Shown one piece after another: positions 44,318 to 53,376 of a stretch of 64,000 nucleotides of DNA. The first letter of the stretch is position 1; every line of letters starts with the position of its first letter. The stretch is taken from NCBI RefSeq assembly GCF_024266705.1, contig NZ_CP100757.1, forward strand, positions 496,001 through 560,000, written 5' to 3'. Below the pieces are notes generated by a model, which was not told where the DNA came from, made no database searches, and saw only the letters and a program-made list of their open reading frames with translations. The position numbers and the translations under genes are program-made. This DNA is from Natrinema gelatinilyticum. Its GTDB lineage: Archaea > Halobacteriota > Halobacteria > Halobacteriales > Natrialbaceae.

Positions 44318-44896
44318 TTACCCCGACCGCGTGCTGGAAACCCGCGCAGTGAGAAGGCCCAGGCCGGGACAGCCGTCGTACACCCAGACGGTCAGCATGA
44401 TAGTGAACGGAATAATCTGAGAGAGTGCAAAGAGGACCCCAATCGGCGTGAACAAGAGCGATATCGACGCGTTCAGGTAGAACAGTATCGTCTCGAAAAA
44501 CCCGCCGTGGGTGCTCATCGGGACCGGAATGAGGGGCCAGAACAGGAAGCCGAGCGAGACGTCCATCTGTAGGATCGCCAGCGGGGAAAAGACGTCCGTG
44601 AAGAGATGCGAAAAAATACCGATCGCCCAGGCGGCCCCAGCCTCCGGTCGGTCGTACCTGCCGGCGATCAGCATGCCGATCAGCACCAGCGGGCCGACGA
44701 AGAAGAACGAATGCCCCAACGAACGCCCTGGAATGAGCGCCAGCATCCAGGCGAGTGGCTTATCGACGAGATCCGGAAACTGCGTCGCGACGACGAGCGC
44801 AATCGCAGCTCGGTCGCTCGGCGGCCGACGAAGCAACGCGTGGATCGAAATCGAATAGAGGAGATATCCGACCGCGAGATGCCCCCACGGCCACAT
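44318..44896 (-). CDS. DUF457/YdjM-family membrane metal-dependent hydrolase
   Basis: This 192-residue membrane protein begins MWPWGHLAVGYLLYSISIHA, with the family His, then ALVVATQFPDLVDKPLAW (Asp) and GRSLGHSFFFVGP and GIFSHLFTDVFSP (His/Asp). These are the conserved polar residues of the YdjM/DUF457 group. Four to five helices span the membrane. Function is not established; members are linked to lipid or stress roles. The ATG at 44896 is used rather than the basic extension upstream. Confidence 0.8.
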   Translation of the reverse strand: MWPWGHLAVGYLLYSISIHALLRRPPSDRAAIALVVATQFPDLVDKPLAWMLALIPGRSLGHSFFFVGPLVLIGMLIAGRYDRPEAGAAWAIGIFSHLFTDVFSPLAILQMDVSLGFLFWPLIPVPMSTHGGFFETILFYLNASISLLFTPIGVLFALSQIIPFTIMLTVWVYDGCPGLGLLTARVSSTRSG

Positions 44897-45712
44897 CAGT
44901 CGTCCGTACCCCGAGCGCTCGACGCTCGAGCGGCGCCGCCGTCGCGGCACCCGTTTTGAACTCCCGTATCGAAGAGCGGTACGGCATCCGAGTCGCCGAC
45001 TCCGGCTCTCGTCTCAGCGCCGCTGTTTCCGCGACCGCCGGCTCGATTGCCGCGAACACGATGCGGAGAGCTTCTGTATTTTAGCATCTGCATTCAGTAC
45101 TCTGTCTCTTTACGTTCAGAAGAGATTTTCGATACAAACCCGCTTACCGGCTATCGGATCAGGAAGGGATCGGTAGTCCTGGGAGCGGGTCAGACGGCAC
45201 GTGTGAGTCCCGTTCGTCGGATCCGAGCGAATTCAGCTTCGACGTGGTCGAAGCCTCACCGACCTACCACGTGAGCAACACGAACTCCTACGACGGGGGT
45301 ATCACCAGCGGTTTCGCCAACCGCCTCATCGTCAAAATGATGGAGAGCATGGCGCTCGCAAGGAACGGTCTCGAGGAAGGGGATCCGGTGAACCGCCCCG
45401 GAGTCAAGCCCCGGGCATTCGCCTCGACCGCCTGTAAAACAAAGGAGCAAATGTATCTTCGTCGTCGCGAATGGTGTGGTATGCAATCGCTCGACGGGCA
45501 ACCGGGATCGACACCCCTGTCGTTTCGATCACCCGACGTGAGGTTCGGCGACGGTGTCGCGGTGCATCTTCAACACGCTGACCGGTCAAGCGGAGTCCCT
45601 TTCCTCAAGGAACGAGCGAAGCGAGTGAGTAGGGAAGGGAGGAGCGCACGCAAATTGTTAAGACTCAGTACTTCACAAAGCCGGTTAGTTAGAACGTCTG
45701 CTTGCTGAAGGT
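44897..45712. other. degraded region before ISH3; no intact gene
   Basis: Open frames at 45244-45700 (e.g. ASPTYHVSNTNSYDGG) do not match a family I know and may be a relic. Around 45600-45650 the sequence AACGAGCGAAGCGAGTGAGT resembles the internal part of type A TnpB left ends. Nothing else stands out. Confidence 0.4.
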
Positions 45713-46879
45713 GTGTTCAAGACCCAACAAGCAGACAGTGAAATCCACGAGGACCAGCTCCTTAACTTCCTCGTCAACCAGCTTGACGAGGAAGTTGCTC
45801 TGAACCTTGCCAACAACGCTGAAATCGACGCAGAGGACATTTACGAGGTCCTCGTCGGCGCGACCGCCGACGGGACCTCGATCTCTACGCTCTGCAACTC
45901 CAGCGAGAACTCGCCATCAGCAAACGCGATTCTCTATCATCTCCGGACGAAGTTCGAGCCGGAATGGCTCGAACGAGTCGCAAACACGCTTCTTCGGCGA
46001 GATATTGTGGAACTGCTCCCCGAGCAGGTGGAGGTCTGCGCAGACCTCCACCTGCGGCCCTACTACGGTGACGAAGACAACACAGACGCTCTCTACCACT
46101 CGGAAGCGAAGCGTGGAACCACTTCGTTCCACGCCTACGCCACACTCTACGCGCGTGTGAAAAACAAACGCTACACGCTGGCGGTGCGCCGTCTCGAAGA
46201 CGGCGACACCGCCAGCAGCGTCCTCGCTGAGTTCCTCGGTGTTCTCGACGGCCTTGACACCGAAATCAAGGCCGTCTATCTTGATCGCGGATTCTACGAC
46301 AGCAAGTGTCTCACGCTGCTACAGGCGCACAACTACGCCTACGTTGTCCCGATCATCCGGTGGGGGAAGACGATTCAGCAGGAACTCTCGGAAGGGTGGA
46401 GTCGCATCATTCAACACGACTTGACAGGGAAACTCGACGGTCATAGCTGGACCGTCGAGTTTCCCGTCTACATCGACTGTACGTACCTGAACGGACGATA
46501 TGACGAGCACGGCGTGGCGCGTCACGGCTACGCCGCTGACGCGCCGTTCATCGAGACACCACGCGACGCTCAATACCACTACAGCAAACGCTTCGGTATC
46601 GAGTCGAGCTATCGCTTGTCCGAGCAAGCGATAGCGACGACAACGACACGAGACGCAACGGTGAGATTGCTGTACGTCGTGGTGAGCCTGCTGTTACAGA
46701 ACGCGTGGCGGTATCTCCACTACGAATATGTGGCGACGCCCCGCCGAGGCGGGCGTCGCCTCTGGTGGTGGCCATACAAAGAGTTCGTGAATATGGTTCG
46801 ACGGGCCGCGTGGACGGCCCTCGCGGTGCGTCGGGCCGTCCCCGCGAACCGACCACCTGATGACCGGTTCTACCGGTAG
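45713..46879 (+). CDS. ISH3-family transposase
   Basis: This 388-residue transposase matches haloarchaeal ISH3 along its length: QQADSEIHEDQLLNFLVNQL, ADLHLRPYYGDEDNTDALYH, AVYLDRGFYDSKCLTLLQAH, YHYSKRFGIESSYRLSEQA and RAVPANRPPDDRF at the end. DDE positions are in DLHLRPYYGD, YLDRGFYDSK and FGIESSYR. It starts at GTG. The frame is intact, so the element may be active. A large hairpin follows (46915-46954). I could not fix the terminal inverted repeats. Confidence 0.88.
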   Translation: MFKTQQADSEIHEDQLLNFLVNQLDEEVALNLANNAEIDAEDIYEVLVGATADGTSISTLCNSSENSPSANAILYHLRTKFEPEWLERVANTLLRRDIVELLPEQVEVCADLHLRPYYGDEDNTDALYHSEAKRGTTSFHAYATLYARVKNKRYTLAVRRLEDGDTASSVLAEFLGVLDGLDTEIKAVYLDRGFYDSKCLTLLQAHNYAYVVPIIRWGKTIQQELSEGWSRIIQHDLTGKLDGHSWTVEFPVYIDCTYLNGRYDEHGVARHGYAADAPFIETPRDAQYHYSKRFGIESSYRLSEQAIATTTTRDATVRLLYVVVSLLLQNAWRYLHYEYVATPRRGGRRLWWWPYKEFVNMVRRAAWTALAVRRAVPANRPPDDRFYR

Positions 46880-46914
46880 TCACTGACCGAGCAAGCGTCT
46901 TCGCAAGTGGCAAC

Positions 46915-46954
46915 GCTGTCGCGTCGGCGGCTGACCGCCGCCGACAGCGACAGC
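46915..46954. terminator. long GC-rich hairpin after ISH3 transposase
   Basis: Arms GCTGTCGC-GTCGGCGGC and GCCGCCGAC-GCGACAGC pair over about 17 bases with a one-base bulge. It lies 36 bases past the stop codon. A terminator or part of the element end is likely. Confidence 0.5.
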
Positions 46955-47185
46955 TCCATCTTCGATCAGCGTTGCTCGACCGTTGCTGGCGACTCATCAC
47001 AACACCTATGAGAATCCTGTGATTGACCAAACCACGGATCGTCTCATAGCTGTTTCGTCGTCGATGGTGTCCGGCGCGTGTTGGTGACGTAGAACCGCAC
47101 GATGTCGCTACAATTGAGTGGAAACAGCCCTCAGGCGGAGGCTATCTTGAAAGCGAGAGCAGTTGCTAACAGTGGGCGAATGCCC

Positions 47186-47218
47186 TGCTGAGTGGCACCA
47201 TCGCGGTGCCACTCAGCA
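47186..47218. terminator. 14-base-pair perfect hairpin at the end of the IS110 transposase gene
   Basis: TGCTGAGTGGCACC and GGTGCCACTCAGCA enclose a five-base loop and lie next to the transposase stop on its 3' side. It may end transcription or be part of a bridge RNA. Confidence 0.5.
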
Positions 47219-47219
47219 A

Positions 47220-48218
47220 CTATGCTGTTGGCGGATCGTAGACTTCCTCACGGCTGAGCATGTGAAACATTGCGACGAGCATTTTCCGAGCTGTTGCAAC
47301 GATTGCGATGTTGTGATTCTTCCGCTGTTTCAGGCGGGTGTAGAACTGTTCTAGGTAGTCGTCGAACCGTACAGCCACGTTGGCACACTGAACGAGGGCC
47401 CAGCGCAACGGCGCTGAGCCCTCTTTCGAGATTCCGCCACGCACCTCTTTGTCGCCAGATTGCCGAATAGATGGATCAAGCCCGGCGTAGCTGATCACTT
47501 TCTTTGCACTGCTAAACCGGTCGATCTCGCCAAGTTCGGACGTGATCAACAGCGACGTGAAATAACTCACGCCAGGGATAGTCATGAGCAGCTGCGCGTC
47601 GTGACGCGCAGCGGCGGTGTCTTCGATACGCTTGTCGAGTTTCGTGATCTGTTCGTTTAGCGTATCAATCACCGCGAGATGTGCCTCAAGAACCGCTCGA
47701 TCGACCTCGGAGAGCGTGAGTTCCGCGAGGAACTCACGCCCGGTCGGGCCGAACAGTTCGCGGCTGTATTGGTTACCAGTTCGCTTGAGAACTGCTCGGA
47801 CACGGTTTTTCTCCCGGGTTCGATCTTCGACGAGTGCCTTGCGTGCGCGAACGAGGTCACGTCGTTCGCGCACGTCCTTGGGCGGAACGTAGCTTTCAGC
47901 GACGAGGTTTGCACGCAGAAGATGCGCGAGCATCTTTGCGTCAACGCGATCGGTTTTGACCTTCGCGTCGGCGATGACACGTGTTTTACTCGGGTTAACG
48001 AGCGTAACGTCCATGTGGTCGTCGAGCGTTTCGTAAATCGGGCGGTAGTGCCCAGTTGCTTCGATGGCAACCGCCGACCCGACATACTCGCGCGCGAACT
48101 CTTCGAGTTCGGCGCGCTCAGTGCCATGGGAGAGGCGGAATTCATCGACGAGGCTGCCGTCCTGTCGCATGACCGCTACCTGCGAGTAGCGGTCATGCGT
48201 ATCCATTCCGATGTACAT
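47220..48218 (-). CDS. IS110-family transposase (DEDD recombinase)
   Basis: This 332-residue recombinase has a RuvC-like N-terminal domain: YIGMDTHDRYSQVAVM with the first Asp, AVAIEATGHYRPIYE with Glu, and AKVKTDRVDAKMLAHLLRA with the Asp pair. The C-terminal transposase_20 domain contains LLMTIPGVSYFTSLLITSE and FSSAKKVISYAGLDPSIRQSG. RGGISKEGSAPLRWALVQ holds the catalytic Ser region. The family recombines DNA guided by a bridge RNA from the element's own non-coding end. All key residues are present. Confidence 0.92.
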   Translation of the reverse strand: MYIGMDTHDRYSQVAVMRQDGSLVDEFRLSHGTERAELEEFAREYVGSAVAIEATGHYRPIYETLDDHMDVTLVNPSKTRVIADAKVKTDRVDAKMLAHLLRANLVAESYVPPKDVRERRDLVRARKALVEDRTREKNRVRAVLKRTGNQYSRELFGPTGREFLAELTLSEVDRAVLEAHLAVIDTLNEQITKLDKRIEDTAAARHDAQLLMTIPGVSYFTSLLITSELGEIDRFSSAKKVISYAGLDPSIRQSGDKEVRGGISKEGSAPLRWALVQCANVAVRFDDYLEQFYTRLKQRKNHNIAIVATARKMLVAMFHMLSREEVYDPPTA

Positions 48219-48404
48219 GATATGATGTCTCTGGGGTTGGGTGAACGAACCGAATAGACACCTATACGGGCTGTTTGCCCAATCCTTCGGATTCTTGCAA
48301 GGGGCCAGTCAGAGCAGCGTGTTCTCGGACACATGTTGAAAGACGGCCTCCTTCAACCCCAACGCGTTTCGTTCACCGATTTGGGGCTTAAACAGGATTC
48401 TCAT

Positions 48405-48799
48405 AAAGTCAGAACAGGTGGCTCAGGTCAGGCTAACTGGCGATGCTTTGTGAGGTACTGAGACTAGCCGCATCGTTGGAGTAACTGTCCATGACGGGCC
48501 ACAGACAGTCCGCGAGGGTTGGCGTGCCAACGGAGCCACGGTGCGTTTCTCGACATGGACGGGTCGCAGTCAACCAACCCCGAAAGACGGACCGACGAAA
48601 CGAACGTGACGCCCTGTGCCTCTCCGTCGCTCGTGACCGAACGGGCGTAGAGTGGAGGTCACGTCTAATTAAATTGCCTCTGGCGTCTGGCTGTGCGCTA
48701 CAAGCGTCTTTCGTCGGTATGAGTCCCATGCCGAGAAGACACACGCAAGCCCCGTCCTCGACGAGCGCATCAGCGCGAGTAGGGCGGGGTAGTTGACGA
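48405..48799 (+). mobile_element. remnant of a type A TnpB element (right end)
   Basis: The last ~65 bases (48735-48799) read AAGCCCCGTCC...GTAGGGCGGGGTAGTTGAC, as at the right end of the element at 4660-6204. The stretch before is a damaged tnpB tail or unrelated DNA; I can identify no coding frame. It directly abuts the alcohol dehydrogenase fragment and probably removed its front. Confidence 0.5.
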
Positions 48800-49322
48800 A
48801 ACGCTTTCGCGGTATTGGATCCAGGATCCGCTCATCGTGACCGACGCGGGAATCGAATCGGCTGGGATACTCGACCGAATCCGCGACGAAATCGAACTAT
48901 CCGCCACGATCTATCACGCGTCGACCGAGCCATCCACCGATGACTTCGAAGATCTGCCGACCGAGGCCGTCGACGGAGTCGTCGCGATTGGCGGCGGTTC
49001 GTGTATCGATACGGCAAAACTGGCGGCTGCACTGCTCGCCCACGGTGGAGACGCCGTCGACTACCTCGGCGTCGATTCCGTGCCAGGACCGATCGAGCCG
49101 CTAATTGCGGTGCCGACGACGAGCGGGACCGGATCGCAAGCGACACAGACTGCCGTTATCTCCCACGACAATGTCAAGCGAGGCGTGAGTGACAGCCACC
49201 TTCGTCCCGATGTTGCGCTCGTCGATCCCACGCTCACGTTCGATCTCCCGCAGTCGGTGACCGCCCGTTCGGGGTTCGACGCCTTCGTCCACGCGCTCGA
49301 GTCGGTAATTGCCCGCGACTAC
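48800..49322 (+). pseudogene. iron-containing alcohol dehydrogenase, N-terminal part (broken)
   Basis: Reading from DPLIVTDAGIESAGILDRI, the frame contains AVDGVVAIGGGSCIDTAKLA (NAD-binding GGGSxxDxAK), IAVPTTSGTGSQATQTAVI and LPQSVTARSGFDAFVHALES, the metal-site region. The first ~40 residues are missing at a TnpB-element right end. The frame breaks at about 49322, before the left end of element B. The protein oxidised or reduced an alcohol/aldehyde before disruption. The C-terminal piece is at 50958-51241. Confidence 0.85.
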
Positions 49323-49423
49323 CGGTGGGTCGAACCACGACCGATCACCTACCTAAAACAGCGAGAGAGTCCCGCCGTTTACGCCGGGCGTGAATCGCGT
49401 CACTCGACGACGCGAACCACCGG

Positions 49424-49564
49424 TTACTCCCCGGTCGGAGTCTCAAGGTCGTCGGCGGCGTGGATCAACATCCCACGCCACGTCAGGCCGTGTTCGTTCT
49501 TCACACGTTTAATGCGCTCGTACTGTTCGTCGTCAGGAACTTCGATGTTAACGTGGTTCGACAC
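49424..49564 (-). CDS. small divergent protein of TnpB element B
   Basis: This 46-residue frame (GTG start at 49564) reads SNHVNIEVPDDEQYERIKRV, then KNEHGLTWRGMLIHAADDLE. A short beta strand followed by two helices suggests a ribbon-helix-helix fold, as in the small ORF of element A, although the sequences differ. It is transcribed away from tnpB, with 56 bases between starts, so it could repress both. The same small gene accompanies related elements in haloarchaea as far as I recall. Confidence 0.6.
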   Translation of the reverse strand: MSNHVNIEVPDDEQYERIKRVKNEHGLTWRGMLIHAADDLETPTGE

Positions 49565-49620
49565 ACCATCTACGAGAATCCGTAGGTCTATGTTAGTTCC
49601 GCTCGTATACAGAAGTAGCG

Positions 49621-50901
49621 ATGAAGCGCACCAACGAGTTCGAAGTAATCCCCCAGTCCGACGAGGACGAGGAGTTGCTTCGACGTCTGTTGGACGCTTC
49701 AGCCGCACTCTGGAACGAAATAAATTACCAGCGTCGAACCAACTTCGACGACCCGGACGGCGACGTCTGGGAGATCGACGAGTACCGCGGCCGGTACGGC
49801 GGTACGCTCGGCGCTTCGACCGTTCAGCAGATCGAACGCAAGAACCGCGAAGCGTGGGGTTCGTTCTTCGCGCTCCGAGAGAAGGACGAAGCCAACGGCA
49901 AACCCGGATTCTGGGGCAACCAAGACGAGGGTCGAGACCTTCGGACGTACATCCGAAACATGTCGTACTCGGTCGAGTGGGGCGAATACTCACGCCTCGA
50001 GATTCTTGTCGGTCAAGACCTGAAAGAGGAGTACGGTCTTGGATACCAAGAACGACTCCGTCTCGAAGTTCGGGGCGATCCGAACTGGAAAGAGTACGAC
50101 AAACAGGGCCGGTTGGAACTGCATTACGACGATGTGAGCGAGACGTTCAGGGCCTTTCAGCCAGTCACAATCGACAATTCTCGACTGGCACACCCACTGG
50201 CGGACGAAACCGCCGCTCTGGACATCGGCGCAAACAATATCGTCGCCTGTACGACCACGACCGGCGAGCAGTACCTGTACGAAGGCCGCGACCTGTTCGA
50301 ACGGTTCCGCGACACCACGCAACGAATCGCCGAACTCCAGTCCAAACTCGAGGACGGTCGGTACAGCTCGAAGCGAATCGACTCGCTGTACCGACGACGG
50401 ACGCGACGGCGCAACCACGCGATGGACGCGCTCTGTCGGGACTTGATCGAACGACTGCACGACGAGGGCGTTTCAACGGTGTACGTCGGCGACCTCACGG
50501 ACGTACTCGAGACGCACTGGTCGGTTCGGACAAACACCAAGCTGCACAATTTCTGGGCGTTCCGGCGGTTCGTCGGACGGTTCGCCGATACCGCCGAGGA
50601 GTACGGCATCACTGTCGAAGTACGAACGGAAGCGTGGACCTCGCAGACGTGTCCGAACTGCGGTTCAACCGAGGACACGACCCGGCACCAAGACACGCTG
50701 ACGTGCTCGTGCGGCTTCGAGGGTCACGCGGATCTGGTCGCGAGCGCGACGTTCCTGAGACGGCACGAAGAAGTAGCACGGCCGATGGCACGGCCCGTGT
50801 GCCTTAAGTGGGACAGTCACGACTGGCTGGAGTCACCACGCTCTCTCCGTCCCAACGAGGAGCACACGAACCCGCAAGTTGCCTCCGTGGACTCGGCGTA
50901 G
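49621..50901 (+). CDS. tnpB: TnpB family protein, type B
   Basis: This 426-residue TnpB differs strongly from type A. RuvC-I is [13 protein letters not shown] (Asp201). The zinc ribbon is CPNCG...CSCG (344/347, 362/364). The last RuvC acid is Asp371 in GHADLVAS. At the RuvC-II position, where most TnpB proteins have V-E-D-L, it reads VYVGDLTDV: Gly290 replaces Glu, with Asp291 next. I recall VGDL in other haloarchaeal members of this clade, so this is a lineage trait rather than damage. Whether it cuts DNA is open. Its 3' end runs into the right-end hairpin and presumed omega RNA. Confidence 0.85.
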   Translation: MKRTNEFEVIPQSDEDEELLRRLLDASAALWNEINYQRRTNFDDPDGDVWEIDEYRGRYGGTLGASTVQQIERKNREAWGSFFALREKDEANGKPGFWGNQDEGRDLRTYIRNMSYSVEWGEYSRLEILVGQDLKEEYGLGYQERLRLEVRGDPNWKEYDKQGRLELHYDDVSETFRAFQPVTIDNSRLAHPLADETAALDIGANNIVACTTTTGEQYLYEGRDLFERFRDTTQRIAELQSKLEDGRYSSKRIDSLYRRRTRRRNHAMDALCRDLIERLHDEGVSTVYVGDLTDVLETHWSVRTNTKLHNFWAFRRFVGRFADTAEEYGITVEVRTEAWTSQTCPNCGSTEDTTRHQDTLTCSCGFEGHADLVASATFLRRHEEVARPMARPVCLKWDSHDWLESPRSLRPNEEHTNPQVASVDSA

Positions 50902-50957
50902 CCGAGACTCCCAGCGCGAGGAAACCCCGGCGTTCACGCCGGGGAGGATGTCATAGT

Positions 50958-51241
50958 ACAACCTCCCCGTCCGGCGGGAGCAGTACGGAGAGATCGCTCG
51001 TGCGCTCGGCGTCGAGAGGGACGAAACGCCCGACTGGATGGCGCTGATCGACGAGTGCGATCGAGTACGATCGGCGATTGGTCTCCCGGGTTCGGTGACG
51101 GAGCTCGATCGTTCGGTCGCTGACGTCGACGACATCGTGACGAACACGCTCGTTCAGGACCGCCGCCTCGCGACGAATCCGCGAGAGGTCGGAGAGGATA
51201 TTCGAGACGTCATCGTCGACGTCGAGTTTCCCGAATCGTGA
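50958..51241 (+). pseudogene. iron-containing alcohol dehydrogenase, C-terminal part (broken)
   Basis: It reads YGEIARALGVERDETPDWMA, then IGLPGSVTELDRSVADVDDI and LATNPREVGEDIRDVIVD, the standard end of the family. About 150 residues from the middle of the enzyme (including metal-binding His residues) are absent from both fragments, so the break involved a deletion as well as the TnpB-element insertion. Confidence 0.85.
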
Positions 51242-51344
51242 CGCGTTGATCCCGAGCGGACCGACGAGCTACCCGATCCTCATTCGTCATAATTGTTAAT
51301 AAAGATGGAATAGACATATAAGTGATTGTGTGGTATGCGATCAT

Positions 51345-51536
51345 ATGTCACAGAAGAACGAGCGAGAGTGGGAGACGCCGGAGAGCAATATGCGGGGACA
51401 GTTGGCCGCGCGACTGACAGCGACACCGGCGCGAGTGATGGCGACGCCGGAGTCACAGGCGGTTTCGTCACTCGTCTTCCTGGCTCTCCTCATATTTGCG
51501 TTTCTGGCCCTCGGGAACTACGCCCAACTGTGGTAA
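51345..51536 (+). CDS. 63-residue single-helix membrane protein
   Basis: The protein starts MSQKNEREWETPESNMRGQL and has one hydrophobic segment, AVSSLVFLALLIFAFLAL, near the C-terminus. A TATA-like AATAGACATATAAG lies about 30 bases upstream, fitting a leaderless transcript. No family is recognised. It sits among mobile DNA but looks intact. The remaining sequence to 51725 holds no gene. Confidence 0.6.
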   Translation: MSQKNEREWETPESNMRGQLAARLTATPARVMATPESQAVSSLVFLALLIFAFLALGNYAQLW

Positions 51537-51725
51537 GTCGGGTGGGCCAGGTCCGGGTACAATCGTTCGAACGAACTCGAGTTGTCGGTCGTAGGCGAGA
51601 AGAACTACCGTTCGTGGTGGAGAACAGGTGCGGTAACGCACTACGAACCCGGCTCACCGCCTCGAGACGCATCCCGAATCGGTACTCGGGGTGCGAACGG
51701 TCGGTCGCGGTGAACTACCCCGACC

Positions 51726-52076
51726 TCCCGGAGAAGTTCTAAAAGACGCTTTTGTTCCTCGTCACCGAGCTTCGGGGGCCTTCCGCCCCCGAAGTTCGGT
51801 GTCAACTGACCAAATCCGCCATCGTTCCATCGACGCGCCCAGCGACTTCCAGTTGACGCAGATTTGCCAACGTCGTCGGCTGCTTCCTCGTACGTTGCTC
51901 CCTTGTAGAGACGTTTGACAAAGGTGAGTCGCTTGATGATCTTTGGATCGTCTGCTTCGTCCAGCAGACGATCCAATTCCTGCTCACTTAGATGACGAAC
52001 AAGATCGCCTCGCCGGTCTCCTCCCATCACTCGCCCGTCTCAGTCTATGCCCATAACTTCCGTCACTCATTATGCG
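51726..52076 (-). pseudogene. 5' fragment of the IS630 (third-type) transposase
   Basis: It is nearly identical to the first ~110 codons of 40397-41500, including the GGDRRGDLVRHLSEQELDRL start, and keeps the left tip ATGAGTGACGG at 52076. It breaks off after LLELLRE; beyond, the sequence GTCGGGGTAGTTCACCG resembles a type A TnpB right end. It is a truncated copy nested in a TnpB-element relic. Confidence 0.85.
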
Positions 52077-52084
52077 TTCTGATG

Positions 52085-52180
52085 ACGCTCGCTGAGGAAA
52101 GCGCGGGACCTACGGTCCCGCTGACCATGCGAACGGCGTCGCCGTGAGCAGAAAAGATCTGAGCGCCCTCAATTATAGAT
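52085..52180 (-). mobile_element. solo left end of a type A TnpB element
   Basis: Read on the minus strand it gives ATAATTGAGGGCGC, then CTGCTCACGGCGACGCCGTT and CGCATGGTCAGCGGGACCG, as in the copy at 26877-26960. The IS630 fragment begins right after it, so that insertion sits inside this element. Confidence 0.7.
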
Positions 52181-52294
52181 AAACACCGACGGCGATCCGG
52201 TGGCCGTCCGAACAGATGGTGGAGATTTTGATCGATCGTGTACCCGATCCGGAAGCTATGTCAGTTCGAACACACTGTGGGAGGGGGTTGCAAA

Positions 52295-52846
52295 CTACAC
52301 GATTTCGACGTCGCCGTTCTGGACGGTTATATCGAGTAGCGACGTGACGTCGTGTGAAATATCGGCCAACGCGTCTTCACCGCCCACCTTTCGCAACACG
52401 ACGATAATATCGACGATATCGACCCCCATAGAATCGAGAACGTCGGTAATCGCCCGCAGCGTTCCCCCAGTACTGAGCATATCGTCCAGCAGGAGAACCG
52501 AGTCCGTTTCTCCGACGTCGTTGATGTACATCTCGCTCTCCGAGTATCCAGTCCGCTGTGTCAACGAAACCTCACCGTCCAGACCGTACTCGCGTTTCCG
52601 AATAACGACCAGCGGAATGTCAGAGAGAAGGGACACGGCAGTCGAAATATGAATCCCCATCGCTGCGGGGGTGACGATCTTGTCGACGTCCTCGAGATCG
52701 GCGACTGCCACGATGCGCGACGCCACTTCTCGAAGGAGGTCCGGCTCGAGTTTCGGGACGCAGTTACTGATCGGATGAACGAGATACTCGTAATCTCCCT
52801 TATTGATGATGGGCGCTTCGTGGATCGAACGTTCCAATTTCTCCAT
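52295..52846 (-). CDS. hpt: hypoxanthine/guanine (purine) phosphoribosyltransferase
   Basis: This 183-residue enzyme transfers phosphoribose from PRPP to purine bases for salvage. It reads [20 protein letters not shown] at the start, [20 protein letters not shown] near residue 60, [13 protein letters not shown] near 90 and the PRPP motif [12 protein letters not shown] near 130. It closely follows the archaeal Hpt/apt-like family in length and order. The ATG at 52846 matches the usual N-terminus; an alternative lies five codons upstream. It stands near purine uptake and adenine deaminase genes but is not in an operon with them. Confidence 0.88.
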   Translation of the reverse strand: MEKLERSIHEAPIINKGDYEYLVHPISNCVPKLEPDLLREVASRIVAVADLEDVDKIVTPAAMGIHISTAVSLLSDIPLVVIRKREYGLDGEVSLTQRTGYSESEMYINDVGETDSVLLLDDMLSTGGTLRAITDVLDSMGVDIVDIIVVLRKVGGEDALADISHDVTSLLDITVQNGDVEIV

Positions 52847-53376
52847 ATGGGCACTTGCCACAAAGCGAATAAAAGATGTTGGTTGCGGCGCCCCAGAGCC
52901 GATGGGCAGAAGTTCGAATTATGAGAGAAAAATAGCCATAAATGGAATTCTATCGGGGATAAATACCTGTGGGAATATTATTAATAGGACAAAGAAGTGC
53001 CTGTTCGAGGGCTATTATTGTATTCTTCCCACACTATATCTCCTTTTATGTTGCTTTATTCTAAATATATCTATATTTATAATACACCGATTGTTTTGTT
53101 TTATGCGCTATATCTGTGCTATCGTCTCGTTTTAGAATGTCCGCCACTCGAGGCGCTGACGGTGAGCGGAGTCACAATTACGGAGTTACTCGCCGAATCG
53201 ACGATCGAATGGAGCCACGGTCGGTTCCAGCACTCGGCGTTCGTTTCACATGGATCGTTTGAGGAGATAAAGAATTCCATTCCGTTCTGTTGGAACCTGC
53301 CAGGGAGAATCGGCCCGACGCAGCGTGCGAACGGGGACGACGGACGTGACCGAAGGAGGTCGCACACCGAAACCAC
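52847..53376. other. AT-rich intergenic island, no gene recognised
   Basis: From about 52925 to 53140 the sequence is markedly AT-rich with T-runs and no coding signal. From 53140 to 53376 it returns to normal composition with open frames, but no domain is recognised. The hpt promoter should lie at the left edge. Confidence 0.5.

Larger units (their letters stand above)
47008..48404 (-). mobile_element. IS110-family element
   Basis: A complete IS110-type transposase gene lies between inverted copies of ATGAGAATCCTGT (47008-47020 and complement at 48392-48404). IS110 elements usually lack terminal inverted repeats, so these copies may be subterminal or may belong to the target. Non-coding flanks of about 200 bases on each side could encode the bridge RNA known for this family. 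The ~340 bases between the ISH3 and IS110 genes (46880-47219) hold only hairpins. Confidence 0.6.
49350..50953 (+). mobile_element. intact TnpB element, type B
   Basis: The left end has a GTCCCGCCGTTTACGCCGGG imperfect hairpin at about 49369. The right end has a perfect 8-bp hairpin CCCCGGCG/CGCCGGGG followed by GGAGGATGTC. Inside are a divergent small ORF and tnpB. It lies inside the broken alcohol dehydrogenase gene. Like type A, it has no TnpA. Confidence 0.75.

Noticed and set aside
45244-45708. 154-codon frame with ASPTYHVSNTNSYDGG near its start
   Set aside because: Only the first ~60 codons look protein-like and I could not place them; the rest is element-like DNA. Treated as a possible relic, not a gene.
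47220-48218. IS110 bridge RNA position
   Set aside because: I could not fold or align the flanks, so no RNA feature is placed; only the hairpin and repeats are reported.
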